From: Chryseobacterium culicis
GTDB lineage: Bacteria > Bacteroidota > Bacteroidia > Flavobacteriales > Weeksellaceae
Direction: 5' to 3'
DNA length: 64,000 nucleotides
Assembly: GCF_900108365.1 (NCBI RefSeq)
Contig: NZ_FNWQ01000001.1
Coordinates: 372,001-436,000 of the forward strand
Part shown: piece after piece, positions 46,881 through 56,566 of the stretch
Numbering within the stretch: position 1 is the first letter of the stretch
Layout of the letters: each line of letters opens with the position of its first letter
Translations under genes and position numbers: made by a program
The notes under the pieces: generated by a model
Seen by the model: only the letters and a program-made list of their open reading frames with translations
What the model was told of the DNA's origin: nothing
Databases searched by the model: none

Positions 46881-49800
46881 TTAGAAACTGGCTTTCACCT
46901 GCATGCTTCCGATATGAATGGTTCGGTCACCGGAGTTTCTTCCCTCGTAATTAAGGTTCAGCTGGATAAATGAGTTAATTGCCTGCTGGATAAATACACT
47001 CCATACCTGGTTTTTCCCAGGCTTCAGACCGTCCAGCATCTGGTTTCCTACAATGCTGAAATTGTTTCCGGTAAAATTGTTACTGATGAATGAGAAATTT
47101 CCGCGGATAGATGTTTTTCTGCGTTCCCACTGAATGGTTCCTGTAACATCAAACGCTTTCAGAAGCTCTTCACCGTCCAGTCTCTGTTTCTGGCGGAAAG
47201 CTGAAGATAACTCAGCCTGAATAGCATCAGTGAATTTATAAGTTGCTTTAGGCTTCGTTTCAAAATTATTAAGGCGGTAATCCCTTGTTGCAAACAGTTG
47301 TGAAGAGTTTTTAATATCATGAACAGAGTTTTCCCAGTCTACCCTGAATTCTTTATTAAACCAATATCCGATATTTACGAAATGAGAAGTCTGCTCACGT
47401 TCTTCGTTACTGAAATTGGCATTGATGAGATTATCATTGGTGATGAATCTGTAGTTTCCGTTCCAGCCCGATTTGTCCGTAGGATTAAACTGTACGGAAG
47501 CAAGGATATTCTGATTTTTGAGAATCTGATCACTGTTCTTTTCAAAAGGATTCAGAACGAGAACTTTATCCTTTTTATAGAAAGAGTTTTGTGAATTTAA
47601 TGAAATATTGAAATTCCAGCGCTTTAAAAATCCGTTCTCGGAATTGAAAACGATGGCCGGATTGACAAATAAAGCGAGCTGTAATTTATTTTTATTGGAA
47701 GGAATATACCTTACCGAATTCGTGTAAACGCGGATATATTGTGCAAGATCCGAATATTCGGCAATTTCAAATTCGTCCAGCTGCTGAACGCCGTCACCGT
47801 TATAATCTGTCCATTTGTAAACCCCCTGGCCGTCTGTAACTTTGATGTACTGGAATTCCCGCTGTGCTTCCTGTCCGTTTCCAAGCTCATAAAAAGCCTG
47901 AAGGCGCATTCCGTTTCTGAAAAGCTGCTGGTTATATAAAATGTTTCCAACCACGAAGTCATTATTTCGGCTTACTTCACCTTCCGCTCCAGAGTAGAAA
48001 AATTTTCTATAGTGGATTAATGCATTTAAAGTAGTCCTTTCCGTTTTGATGATCTGACTTTCTGCCATGAATCCTAAGATATTATTCATATTCTGAAGTC
48101 GGTTATCACGCACAGAGTCATTATCCCTCATGTATACTTTTGCCAGTAATTTTGTTCTGGTGCTGTCGCCAATTTTCTTTTGTAAAAAGATTTCTTTCCA
48201 GCTGAAACTGGTAACATCCATAAGCTGGGTATCATTGTATTTTTTCTCATTGTGCTCCATGCTTCCACCAATTGCCCAGCTTCCTTTTTTACCGGTGAAT
48301 TCCGTTGAAACGCCTCCTCGGATAAATTTAGTGTCCTGAAGTGTAGCGTTGGTATTCAGCAAGGATAAATTTCCTTTGGTAAAGAATTTTCCTGTGATCC
48401 AGCTGAAATCAAGATCGTTTTTGAGCCCCTTGTAAGACTCCTGCTCGTTCAGGTAATTGACGCGGTAGTTCAAAGTAGATTTATTGTTCCATTTATTCAG
48501 GAAGCTGAAAATAAATCTGTTTTGTGTCTTTTTATTAAATTCCTGTGCAAGGTTGAAGTCTCTGGAGAATTCCACATCATTAATACGGTCCAGGATATGA
48601 AACTGTCTGTCTATATATTGATATTCGAAACTAGGTGTTCCTTTCCATGTATTTTTTGTAAAGCTTTTATTTCCGAAAATACGCCAGGCATATCCCATAT
48701 TCTGGTCAGAATCTTTGGAAGAAAATAAATTGACATCATAATTACTCAGGGAAATATCTGCACCTATTTTTCCTTCCTGTAATAAATATTCAGTGTTGAG
48801 AGAAAACACCTGAGATTTTTGTGGTGAAGGAAGTTTTCTTACTGCTCTGTAATCTCCTGCATTGGGTCCTACATATTCGAAAACACGTCCGTTGTTGGTA
48901 GTCTGAGCGATTTTGTAATCTCCCAGGTTAGTGCCAAAATACGTAAAAGAAACCTGATAAAGCGTCAGACTGGAATCTGTAGAAAATTCATAAAAGTTCC
49001 CGGCAGTGTTTAGTTTATATAGAATTTTATTCACGTCATATTCCGTAACTACTCCTGATGGGGCATACATTAAATCAGGGTTGTTACCGGCTTCTGCAAG
49101 AATTTTTTCGTCTTCTTTGGAAAGACTTAAAGATAAAGGTGCGTTTTTATTGTCATTCTCCATAAACCAGTTTAGCCCCACTTTAAATTTTTCTCTCTGG
49201 TGCTCAACTTTTCCGGTAAATAAATATCTTGAATAATTTCTGTTAGCGTAGTTATAGGAGATCGTAATAAAATTCTGCTGGAAAATAGGACGGAAACTGG
49301 TAAAAGTAACCTCCCCGGTATTGTAATTGATAATGTAATCCTGATTTTCTCCGCGTTTCATTAAGATACCGTCAATAAAAACCTGCTCAGAACCGGAGAT
49401 AAGGGTGATAAACTGCTCACCATTTTTACCCGTAAGACGGTAAGGCCCCTGGTTTCCTTCAACCCCCTGAAAGCGGATTCTGTGGAATTCACTTCGTGCT
49501 ACCCCCGCAGAAATATCTACAAATGTTTTGTTTTCCTTTCCGAATTCTGTCTGAAACTGAAGGCCCATACTCCTGCGCTGGTATTTGGCAAAATAATTTT
49601 TTGCTTCTACAAGATCAAGGTGCCCTGCTCTTAGGATAGACTTTTCCTTGATGTTAAGCTGCATATATATTTTGTCAAACTCCTCCAGCGTCTGTGTATA
49701 ACCATCAGCCTGAATAGGAAGGTTGTGGTCTGAAATACTTGCTAAAATTGTAACATCTTTCGATAATCTACCCGAGATTTGGAGATCCATAGAACTTTGT

Positions 49801-50108
49801 ACAGACTGTCCCTGGTTATTTCCAAAAGTAATCCCTCTGATGATAGAACCTTTCGAATTGAGCTCTCCCAAGAATCTTTTTTTATCATTTTTTGCGAGTA
49901 CAGCTTCATCAATAACAATTTTATTGTGTGTTCTGATAAAGTCAAGTGTATCTTTTGCGAAAATATCCTGTTCAAGCCTGGCCGCAAGAATACTGTCCTT
50001 TTTTACGCTGTCTTCCGGAATGTTGGGATTTTTCCATGAAAATACCTGAGCATTTCCTGAAAATATGCCTAAGAATAAAAAAATGAATAGAAGAGTAAAA
50101 TTCCGCAA
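46881..50108 (-). CDS. Large outer-membrane protein of unknown function, 1075 aa
   Basis: This 1075-residue protein has a signal peptide (MRNFTLLFIFLFLGIFSGNAQ) and a long run of amphipathic beta-strands with aromatic girdles. It ends in ISF-like strands (HIGSMQVKASF), which suggests a very large barrel. The first 200 residues contain RGITFGNNQGQSV and DIFAKDTLDFIRTHNKI, with VTFTSF at about 275, which resemble a repeated Bacteroidota family of unknown function. No TonB plug, OmpA or T9SS domain is seen. It is a single-gene unit. Its high Asn content and EVSRNNDF-type sequences do not identify a function. Confidence 0.85.
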   Translation of the reverse strand: MRNFTLLFIFLFLGIFSGNAQVFSWKNPNIPEDSVKKDSILAARLEQDIFAKDTLDFIRTHNKIVIDEAVLAKNDKKRFLGELNSKGSIIRGITFGNNQGQSVQSSMDLQISGRLSKDVTILASISDHNLPIQADGYTQTLEEFDKIYMQLNIKEKSILRAGHLDLVEAKNYFAKYQRRSMGLQFQTEFGKENKTFVDISAGVARSEFHRIRFQGVEGNQGPYRLTGKNGEQFITLISGSEQVFIDGILMKRGENQDYIINYNTGEVTFTSFRPIFQQNFITISYNYANRNYSRYLFTGKVEHQREKFKVGLNWFMENDNKNAPLSLSLSKEDEKILAEAGNNPDLMYAPSGVVTEYDVNKILYKLNTAGNFYEFSTDSSLTLYQVSFTYFGTNLGDYKIAQTTNNGRVFEYVGPNAGDYRAVRKLPSPQKSQVFSLNTEYLLQEGKIGADISLSNYDVNLFSSKDSDQNMGYAWRIFGNKSFTKNTWKGTPSFEYQYIDRQFHILDRINDVEFSRDFNLAQEFNKKTQNRFIFSFLNKWNNKSTLNYRVNYLNEQESYKGLKNDLDFSWITGKFFTKGNLSLLNTNATLQDTKFIRGGVSTEFTGKKGSWAIGGSMEHNEKKYNDTQLMDVTSFSWKEIFLQKKIGDSTRTKLLAKVYMRDNDSVRDNRLQNMNNILGFMAESQIIKTERTTLNALIHYRKFFYSGAEGEVSRNNDFVVGNILYNQQLFRNGMRLQAFYELGNGQEAQREFQYIKVTDGQGVYKWTDYNGDGVQQLDEFEIAEYSDLAQYIRVYTNSVRYIPSNKNKLQLALFVNPAIVFNSENGFLKRWNFNISLNSQNSFYKKDKVLVLNPFEKNSDQILKNQNILASVQFNPTDKSGWNGNYRFITNDNLINANFSNEEREQTSHFVNIGYWFNKEFRVDWENSVHDIKNSSQLFATRDYRLNNFETKPKATYKFTDAIQAELSSAFRQKQRLDGEELLKAFDVTGTIQWERRKTSIRGNFSFISNNFTGNNFSIVGNQMLDGLKPGKNQVWSVFIQQAINSFIQLNLNYEGRNSGDRTIHIGSMQVKASF

Positions 50109-50215
50109 CTTTTAAAAATAATTCGTAAAAATAATTAAAAAATGTTAACATTAAGGGCTTAACTATAATTAACAAAAACTTAACCTGTTTATTGTACCAG
50201 CTAAAAAAATAAATG

Positions 50216-50223
50216 TAGTTTTG
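50216..50223 (+). promoter_or_regulatory. T9SS cargo -7 box (TAGTTTTG)
   Basis: A perfect TAnnTTTG 34 nt before the ATG at 50258. An ATTG near -33 is spaced 21 nt. Confidence 0.55.
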
Positions 50224-50257
50224 TGACGTAAGAAATTATTAACAAAAAAATTAAATC

Positions 50258-51034
50258 ATGAAAAAACTTTATTCGTTTTTTGCTACAGTAATGTTGGCAA
50301 GTGGAATTTTTGCTCAAACAGTATTTAGCGCAACGTTTGATGACGTAACAGGAACAGGAGGAAATGATGGAGCTTGGAGTGGGAGTGCTGCAGGAAGTGG
50401 ATTCACAGATGGTTCAACCTCTTATACAACTGGTGGAAACTGGACTTTTGCTAAAGTGTACAAAGGAAATGGATGTCTTAAAGCAGGTACCAGTACTTTA
50501 AAAGGAACTGTTACAACTCCAACTTTTAACTTAACAGGATCGGCTACCTTGACATTCAGAGCTGGTGCATGGGATGGAAGCAGTGAAAAAACCACTTTAA
50601 ATATTTCTGCAAGTGGTGCAACTTTAGGCCAAGCAAACGTAACTATTGTAAAAGGAGCTTTTTCTAATTACACAGTAAATATTACTGGAGCTACGGGACC
50701 TGTAACTCTTACATTTGAAGGGTCTACAGCTGCTAACAGCAGATTTTTTATTGATGACATTGTTGTAAGTACTTCAGGAACCCTAGCTGTTACTGATGCT
50801 AAAAGCAAAAAAGCAGGAAGTTTCATAAAGAACTCGTTCGTTAAAAACAACGAAATTGTTTTCGGGGCTGATGTGAAAGATGTGAAAGTTTTCAATATGT
50901 TCGGGCAGATTGTAAAAGAAGCTTCTGTAAAAGAAAACGGTACAGTAAACGTTGCAGAACTGGCAAAAGGAAATTATATCGTGACAGGTACAGTGAATAA
51001 CCAGCCTGTTTCCCAAAAAGTTCTTAAAGACTAA
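50258..51034 (+). CDS. Secreted protein with type IX secretion C-terminal domain
   Basis: This 258-residue cargo has a signal peptide ending about FAQ (residue 20). A Gly/Ser/Thr-rich beta-sandwich of about 150 residues follows, resembling a carbohydrate-binding or adhesin jelly roll (FSATFDDVTGTGG, LTFRAGAWDGSSEK, RFFIDDIVVS). From about residue 180 comes a type A T9SS sorting domain: KNNEIVFGADVKDVKVFNMF, then GQIVKEASV and GNYIVTG with a final LKD. The protein should be exported through the outer membrane and anchored or released. The jelly-roll function is unknown. Confidence 0.93.
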   Translation: MKKLYSFFATVMLASGIFAQTVFSATFDDVTGTGGNDGAWSGSAAGSGFTDGSTSYTTGGNWTFAKVYKGNGCLKAGTSTLKGTVTTPTFNLTGSATLTFRAGAWDGSSEKTTLNISASGATLGQANVTIVKGAFSNYTVNITGATGPVTLTFEGSTAANSRFFIDDIVVSTSGTLAVTDAKSKKAGSFIKNSFVKNNEIVFGADVKDVKVFNMFGQIVKEASVKENGTVNVAELAKGNYIVTGTVNNQPVSQKVLKD

Positions 51035-51053
51035 TCTCTTATCATAAAAATAC

Positions 51054-51085
51054 AAACAGCCTCTTCATTGGAGAGGCTGTTTTTT
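51054..51085 (+). terminator. Terminator after T9SS cargo
   Basis: AAACAGCCTCT pairs with AGAGGCTGTTT around a TCATTGG loop, followed by TTTTATG. Confidence 0.9.
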
Positions 51086-51189
51086 TATGTGATTATTTGA
51101 TGAATTTTAGATTCTTTATCCTATTAATTTCTTAATTTGGTGGTATTGTTTTTGATATTTTCATTTCAAATCCATTGCTAAAAATTGTC

Positions 51190-52002
51190 ATGATGAAAAA
51201 AATCTTTACTCTTGCAGGTCTTTTATTAATAACGGCTTTTTCGAATGCTCAGATTGTAATCAATGAGATTTATGGCGGTAATGCCAACTCCGGAGCTGTA
51301 TTGAAAAATAATTATATTGTTCTCAAAAATATAGGAACCAATCTTGTTTCATTGACGGGAGCCAGCATACAATATGCTCCGGCAATAGGCGCTTTTACGG
51401 AGTATCATACATTGCCGGATATCACATTGGGTCCTGATGAAACTTATCTGATCCAGGAGTCTGCTATTGAAAATGGTACTGAAGATCTGCCTGCTCCCGA
51501 TTTTATTGCTACTACAATCAATAATTTTGACGGAACACCCAACAAATCTTCCGGTTTGAAGATTTCCAGTGTATCAGGGAAAATAGCATTAGCCGGAAAT
51601 ATTGTACAGGTTACGGGTCCATCTGCCTCTAATGTCCTTGACTTTGTAGGCTATGGATCTAATGCGGACCAGTTTAAGGGTGACGGGCCGGCTCCTTCCC
51701 CTACCACCACCACAGCTATTAAAAGAACATTAGTAAGCAATAATGATAATATGGCAGATTTTTCACTTGAAGGAAGTGTAAAGTCAGGTTTTGTCCAGAA
51801 TCCTTTTATTAAGGACAGCAAAATTGTCTTCGGGACTGAAGTAAAAGACGTAAAGGTGTATGATACTTTCAGGCAGGTTGTTAAAAAATCTCCCACAAAA
51901 CTGGCTTCGAGTCTTGATATTGCAGAGCTTCCCAAAGGCACTTATATTGTAACAGGAACAATTAATAATATTCCGATTTCTCAAAAAATTATAAAAGATT
52001 AA
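51190..52002 (+). CDS. Lamin-tail-domain secreted protein with T9SS sorting domain
   Basis: This is a 270-residue secreted protein (start at 51190, MMKKIFTLAG). A signal peptide ends about FSNAQ. A lamin-tail (LTD) domain runs from about residue 20 (IVINEIYGGNANSGAVLKN, then GADxxQY-like strands). The C-terminal 75 residues form a T9SS type A domain (DSKIVFGTEVKDVKVYDTF, then SLDIAELPKGTYIVTG), closely similar to that of the upstream cargo. LTD proteins bind unknown surface ligands. The TTG start at 51175 is less likely. The repeat of T9SS tails in neighbouring genes suggests duplication or domain shuffling. Confidence 0.93.
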   Translation: MMKKIFTLAGLLLITAFSNAQIVINEIYGGNANSGAVLKNNYIVLKNIGTNLVSLTGASIQYAPAIGAFTEYHTLPDITLGPDETYLIQESAIENGTEDLPAPDFIATTINNFDGTPNKSSGLKISSVSGKIALAGNIVQVTGPSASNVLDFVGYGSNADQFKGDGPAPSPTTTTAIKRTLVSNNDNMADFSLEGSVKSGFVQNPFIKDSKIVFGTEVKDVKVYDTFRQVVKKSPTKLASSLDIAELPKGTYIVTGTINNIPISQKIIKD

Positions 52003-52186
52003 TTTTTAACAAAAAAAAGCTTCTTTGATACCTATTATTCTGATCATAGGCCATAAGTCTGCGGATATAGCTCTTAAATGGGAGTGAACAATAAAGTTCT
52101 TCCTTCATCAGAAATCGGAGATTATACGTAGTCAGTGGGAAGAAGGTAACCTGTTAACCTTTGTGACTATCTTTTTATCACGATTT

Positions 52187-55012
52187 TTAATACCAGCCTC
52201 TTCTCGCTGCATTAATAATGGAGCCGAGATTAAGAATCAATGTATATCTGATACGTTTTCCGTAATCTTTAAATGAAGGCTCAAATCCTAAAGAAGACTG
52301 TATCGGGAAATAAACTTCCAGAAAATCAGGAATGATTCTTACTTTAACTCCGGTATCCCATATGAATTTGGCAGGAAGGTCTTTGTTTTTATACACCCCT
52401 GCATCCGCATACACATGGAATATTTTCCAAATGCTTGAATCTACGTTTGCAGAAGTAATCCATTGGTTTACAGTTCCCGGCAGGAATGACTTAAAACCGC
52501 CGTCAGCTAAAATAAACTGTTGCGCAAGAAGGCCGCTGCTGGCACTCTCTCCCAAAAGAGTATAAGAGAAGGAATAATTGGAAACCCTTGAAATACCGTA
52601 GTCAAAAAGATTATTTCTGGTATTGTTTCTTAAGAAATATCCGGCAAATAAACGTAAGCTGAGCTTTTGTTTAGGTGCAAATTCCCATCTGTAGAAGCCT
52701 TCAGCTGTTATTTTATTAAAATCTTCCATTCCCTGGGTACTCAGGCTGAAGCTTTTTTCGTGGATCATCTGGCTGTCGCTATAGCCATAGCCGATGCTCC
52801 ATAGATTATACTTGCTGTAGTCGTTATTGGCGATCATTTTAGGGCTGAGATCCCTTTCAAAATAATTATAAGAAATCCCGATGCCTCTGCTTACCGTACT
52901 TCTCGGATTCTTTCTGAAATTAATGGAAGAAGATATGGAAGTCTTTCTGTAGGCCAGATCATAATCATAGTGAAAGTACGAACCCGACAATCCGAAGGTT
53001 AAGCTTCGAATGATGCTTTCCGCAGGCAGAATAGAGTAGGAGACTGCTCCGGAACCCGTTAATTTTCCTGTTCCGGTACTGTAAGTGGGGGTAACTGAGT
53101 ACAGGAATTTCTGATCAAAGAAAGATTGGTTTTTTAAATTGACTCCCAATAGAAATTTATCATATGTATTGTTAAAACGTACTCTTGGGCTGATATAAAT
53201 TTCATTGTACTCCGGATTCGGAATGTCTTTTATCAGTTTAAGCTTGATTTTTTTTGCATTGGAAAATAATCCTTTCGCATACAGAAAGTTATCTCTGTAA
53301 TTAGATTCCGGGAAAATATAGCCGCTGTTTAGGGTAATCTTATAAATATTATCCGATGCCGGAAGGGTCAGGCTCGCTGCATGCTCGTTTTCTTCTGTAT
53401 CGATCCAGTATGCTTTCTTTTGTCCTTCTCTGGTTTCCGTTTCTAATTTTACAGGAATTGAAATGTCTGTATTTTTTACAATGTTTATTTTGAGGGAATC
53501 GTTTTCTTTCCTGATGTTTTTTAATTTAAAATCAACTCTGTTTTTCTGCTTTAGAAAATTCGAAAGATAAGCTGTTGATGTATCCTTTTCAGCAAGGGTA
53601 GCCAGAAACTCGTTAGGGTTGATCTGCTTTCCGGAATTCTGAGAAATATAATTTCGCACAATATCGTTGAAGTGATCATATCCCATTTTATCTGCTGAAT
53701 AGTTAAAAAGACTTCCTGTTTCGAAGCTGCTTACAGCCATATCATTGAAGTTACTTAAAACCGGGAAATGCTCAGTAATTTTCTGATCCAGGTTTTGAAG
53801 CATGATATACTGGTAGGAAAGTCCGTAGCGGTCCAGAAGTTTTACTTTGGAGGCATGGAATAATTTTAAAGGTTTCACTCCGAAGATTTTAGTCTCCGGA
53901 AGGGTTCCTAAAAGTTTCGTGTCAGCATAGAATTTTTTAAGATATTGAATTTCCAGGTAAGATTTTAAACCATTTTTAAACCAATGATCTTTTTCCTTAT
54001 CAGCAATGACTGTCTCATCCAGAATCTTTTTGGTGATGATTCCGAAATAATCCAGATCTGTCTTTTCTGCATTGTTAAAGAGTTGAAATCTGAATTTCCA
54101 GAAAGTAATATCATTATTCCCGAAAAAGTCTTCTTTAGCTCTGAACTTATCTGAAATAAAAAGACTTTTGGGAAGAAAACCGAGTCTTTCTCTCAGAAAT
54201 TTTAATTGTAACGGAAGATAAAATTCCAGGTTTTGCTTTTCCTCGGGGGTCAGGTTATAACCAAACTTTATTTCGGTGTCTTCTCCTTCAATATTCGTTT
54301 TTATAGAAGGGTAACCAATAGGAGAGATCAGGAATTCAGGATCTGAATCCAGTGATCCTTTAAAAGAATTCATCTGGATCTGCGGAAGATTCCCTTCAAC
54401 AAAAGTATTGACAGGAATATCAAAATTAATTGTCCAGAAAGTATTGAAACTTACCTGCTCTTCAATGTCATGGTAATTCCTTTTTGAAATATTGTCCGGA
54501 TCAAAATGATCCGGAACAATAAAGAAATATTTTAATACAGTATTATTCTGCGCGGATGTTCCGTATCCTGTAAATTTTTTATCAGGAAGCTGCATCCTGT
54601 ATTGCAGCTGTAAGGTGACGCTTTCGCCAGGTTTCAGTGCATTTTTCAGAGGAATAAAAAGATTCTCCTCTGAAAGTGCGGTAACCGGGACAGCTTCATT
54701 TTCCGAATTTTTTATATTCAGTTCAAGAAGCTTTCCCAACTGATCGCTTTTTGCAAAGTGTAAATCCGTATTCCGGTCTTCCAGTTTCCGGTAGACCAGA
54801 GAGGTTCCGCGTCTGTTGTATGCGGAAACCCAATTCAGGAGCTTAACGGTCTGCAGATCTTTTTCAGAATGATTGTAATAAACAATTTCCTGATTGATCT
54901 CAAGGTTCTTCTTGTCAGGAGACAGTTTAGCTTCAATATAGATACTGTCTTTCTGTGCAGAGACCTGTGCGGCTCCCCAGAACAAAATAAGGCAAATGCT
55001 GAACTTTTTCAA
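52187..55012 (-). CDS. M1-like pseudo-aminopeptidase fused to an outer-membrane beta-barrel
   Basis: This 941-residue protein starts with a signal peptide (ends VSAQ). Residues of about 22-210 resemble the N-terminal beta domain of M1 aminopeptidases. The next block (about 260-400) matches the thermolysin-like part, but HExxH is absent and the zinc Glu (NEG in WLNEG) is Asn in WFKNGLKSYLE (about 344-354). It should therefore be catalytically inactive. From about residue 600 to the end, strands with alternating aromatics and a terminal INAARRGWY suggest a barrel. The combination implies a substrate-binding outer-membrane protein. Function is unknown. Confidence 0.85.
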   Translation of the reverse strand: MKKFSICLILFWGAAQVSAQKDSIYIEAKLSPDKKNLEINQEIVYYNHSEKDLQTVKLLNWVSAYNRRGTSLVYRKLEDRNTDLHFAKSDQLGKLLELNIKNSENEAVPVTALSEENLFIPLKNALKPGESVTLQLQYRMQLPDKKFTGYGTSAQNNTVLKYFFIVPDHFDPDNISKRNYHDIEEQVSFNTFWTINFDIPVNTFVEGNLPQIQMNSFKGSLDSDPEFLISPIGYPSIKTNIEGEDTEIKFGYNLTPEEKQNLEFYLPLQLKFLRERLGFLPKSLFISDKFRAKEDFFGNNDITFWKFRFQLFNNAEKTDLDYFGIITKKILDETVIADKEKDHWFKNGLKSYLEIQYLKKFYADTKLLGTLPETKIFGVKPLKLFHASKVKLLDRYGLSYQYIMLQNLDQKITEHFPVLSNFNDMAVSSFETGSLFNYSADKMGYDHFNDIVRNYISQNSGKQINPNEFLATLAEKDTSTAYLSNFLKQKNRVDFKLKNIRKENDSLKINIVKNTDISIPVKLETETREGQKKAYWIDTEENEHAASLTLPASDNIYKITLNSGYIFPESNYRDNFLYAKGLFSNAKKIKLKLIKDIPNPEYNEIYISPRVRFNNTYDKFLLGVNLKNQSFFDQKFLYSVTPTYSTGTGKLTGSGAVSYSILPAESIIRSLTFGLSGSYFHYDYDLAYRKTSISSSINFRKNPRSTVSRGIGISYNYFERDLSPKMIANNDYSKYNLWSIGYGYSDSQMIHEKSFSLSTQGMEDFNKITAEGFYRWEFAPKQKLSLRLFAGYFLRNNTRNNLFDYGISRVSNYSFSYTLLGESASSGLLAQQFILADGGFKSFLPGTVNQWITSANVDSSIWKIFHVYADAGVYKNKDLPAKFIWDTGVKVRIIPDFLEVYFPIQSSLGFEPSFKDYGKRIRYTLILNLGSIINAARRGWY

Positions 55013-55065
55013 TATTCGTGATAAAGCTCAAATATAACTTATTTTGTAGATACTTGAGTAGGATT

Positions 55066-56445
55066 TTACCCTTGAATTGCTTTTTTATCTAAAGAATTAA
55101 TATATGCATTCCATCCTTCAGTCTTATAGGTGATTGCAGAGGCTTCAGGATCATTGGATTGATAGATTCCTCTTCCTACAATAATAAAATCTGTGTGCAG
55201 CGTTCTGAAAACATGCTCCGGTGTATTATACTGCTGTCCTTTTCCGTCTCCGGAATCAGCAAGATTTACCCCTGGAGTGAAGAGTAAAAGATCTTCAGGA
55301 ATTTTATTCTGAGATACACCACCAATTACATTAGGGTGAGATAAAGCGACCTTTAAAGCTTCTTCACGATAGCTTGCTGTGGTAAGTGCTCCTTTGGAAG
55401 ACATCCCGACAATAGCAACTACTCCCACATTTTTAAAACAGTCTAAGGATTCAAAACCTCCTATTACCTGAGAAGTTACAAAATCTGCCCAGTCTGTAAT
55501 TTTGAAAACTCCGCTTGTGAACTGAAGTTCCTGTGTATTTCCGATATCGGCAAATTTTCTGTCTTCCATCAGTAAGAACTGATGTTTTGCAGCAATCGCT
55601 TTTAATGGCGTAATTGTTTTTTCGTATTCAAAATCAGAAATAATATCAATATGCGTTTTTAAAGCAATAATATGCGGACCTACTTTTTCGGCAAGCTCTA
55701 ATAATTCCTGAGTGGTTGTAACATCTGCAGAAGCAATAAGGTTGGATTTCTTTGCTAAAGCTGCCTCCAGTAATTTTTTTGAAACGGAATGTTGTGCGCT
55801 TTGAAGTTTTTCCTCGTAAGAAGATCTTGTTTCTTCTTCAAACTGAATGTGATTCCCCTGAAGGAAGTCCTGAATTCTTTTTACCTCTTCATCAGACAGT
55901 TCTCCGGTTTCCTGAAGGATCACACATACTTCTGAAATGTTGAAAAGTGTATGAACTCTATACCCCTTACTTTCCAGAAGCTGTTTTCCTCCCTGTTCCC
56001 TGTCTAATACCACAACAATATCAGATACTTTAAGATCTTCCTGTTCTATCTCAGGAATAGTTTCCAGCAAAGATTTTCCTGAAGTGATTACATCTTCTAC
56101 CAAAAGGCAGTTTTGTCCTTTCTGGTAAATTCCTTCAATCAGTTTTTTTGTACCGTAGCTTTTCGCTTCTTTTCTTTTAATAATTAATGGAATATAGCTT
56201 TCCAGAGACATTGCAGTCGCCATTGGAAGGGCAGCATAAGGAACTCCACAGATTAAATCAAAATTATCTAACGGAAGCATTTCCAATAAATAATTAGCCA
56301 GATTTTTTAAAATTTTAGGATCTGAAGCCAAAGGTCTCAGGTCTACATAAAAAGGACTTTCAATGCCGCTTTTCAGGGTAAACCTTCCGAATTTGATGAT
56401 GCCTAGCTTGTAGCACTCTAAGAAGAATTCTTTTTTACTTTCCAT
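55066..56445 (-). CDS. pyrE/pyrF: Bifunctional UMP synthase: orotate PRTase fused to OMP decarboxylase
   Basis: This 459-residue fusion carries the last two steps of UMP synthesis. Residues 1-200 are orotate phosphoribosyltransferase, with the PRPP motif LLVEDVITSGKS (114-125). After a linker, residues of about 215-459 are OMP decarboxylase with LKTHID (Lys263) and MEDRKFADIG (Asp295, Lys297, Asp300), forming the catalytic K-D-K-D set. The N-to-C order is the same as in the eukaryotic enzyme. Neither domain is truncated. A TAAATTTG box lies at 56465-56472, 20 nt before the ATG. Nothing else of the pathway is adjacent. Confidence 0.97.
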   Translation of the reverse strand: MESKKEFFLECYKLGIIKFGRFTLKSGIESPFYVDLRPLASDPKILKNLANYLLEMLPLDNFDLICGVPYAALPMATAMSLESYIPLIIKRKEAKSYGTKKLIEGIYQKGQNCLLVEDVITSGKSLLETIPEIEQEDLKVSDIVVVLDREQGGKQLLESKGYRVHTLFNISEVCVILQETGELSDEEVKRIQDFLQGNHIQFEEETRSSYEEKLQSAQHSVSKKLLEAALAKKSNLIASADVTTTQELLELAEKVGPHIIALKTHIDIISDFEYEKTITPLKAIAAKHQFLLMEDRKFADIGNTQELQFTSGVFKITDWADFVTSQVIGGFESLDCFKNVGVVAIVGMSSKGALTTASYREEALKVALSHPNVIGGVSQNKIPEDLLLFTPGVNLADSGDGKGQQYNTPEHVFRTLHTDFIIVGRGIYQSNDPEASAITYKTEGWNAYINSLDKKAIQG

Positions 56446-56464
56446 TATTTTTTATTAGATGTTG

Positions 56465-56472
56465 CAAATTTA
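56465..56472 (-). promoter_or_regulatory. UMP synthase -7 box (TAAATTTG)
   Basis: A perfect TAnnTTTG on the minus strand, 19 nt before the fused gene's ATG. Confidence 0.6.
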
Positions 56473-56519
56473 AGGAATTGAAATAAGGCTCAAAAATTTA
56501 TCGTTCATTTGTAAATAAA

Positions 56520-56547
56520 AAACCATCCCGGATGGACCAGGATGGTG
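56520..56547 (-). terminator. Terminator after the YkvA-like gene
   Basis: On the minus strand CCATCCTGG and CCGGGATGG form a stem followed by TTTTTTATTT, about 20 nt beyond the stop. Confidence 0.85.
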
Positions 56548-56566
56548 TGAAAAATATAATAAACTG

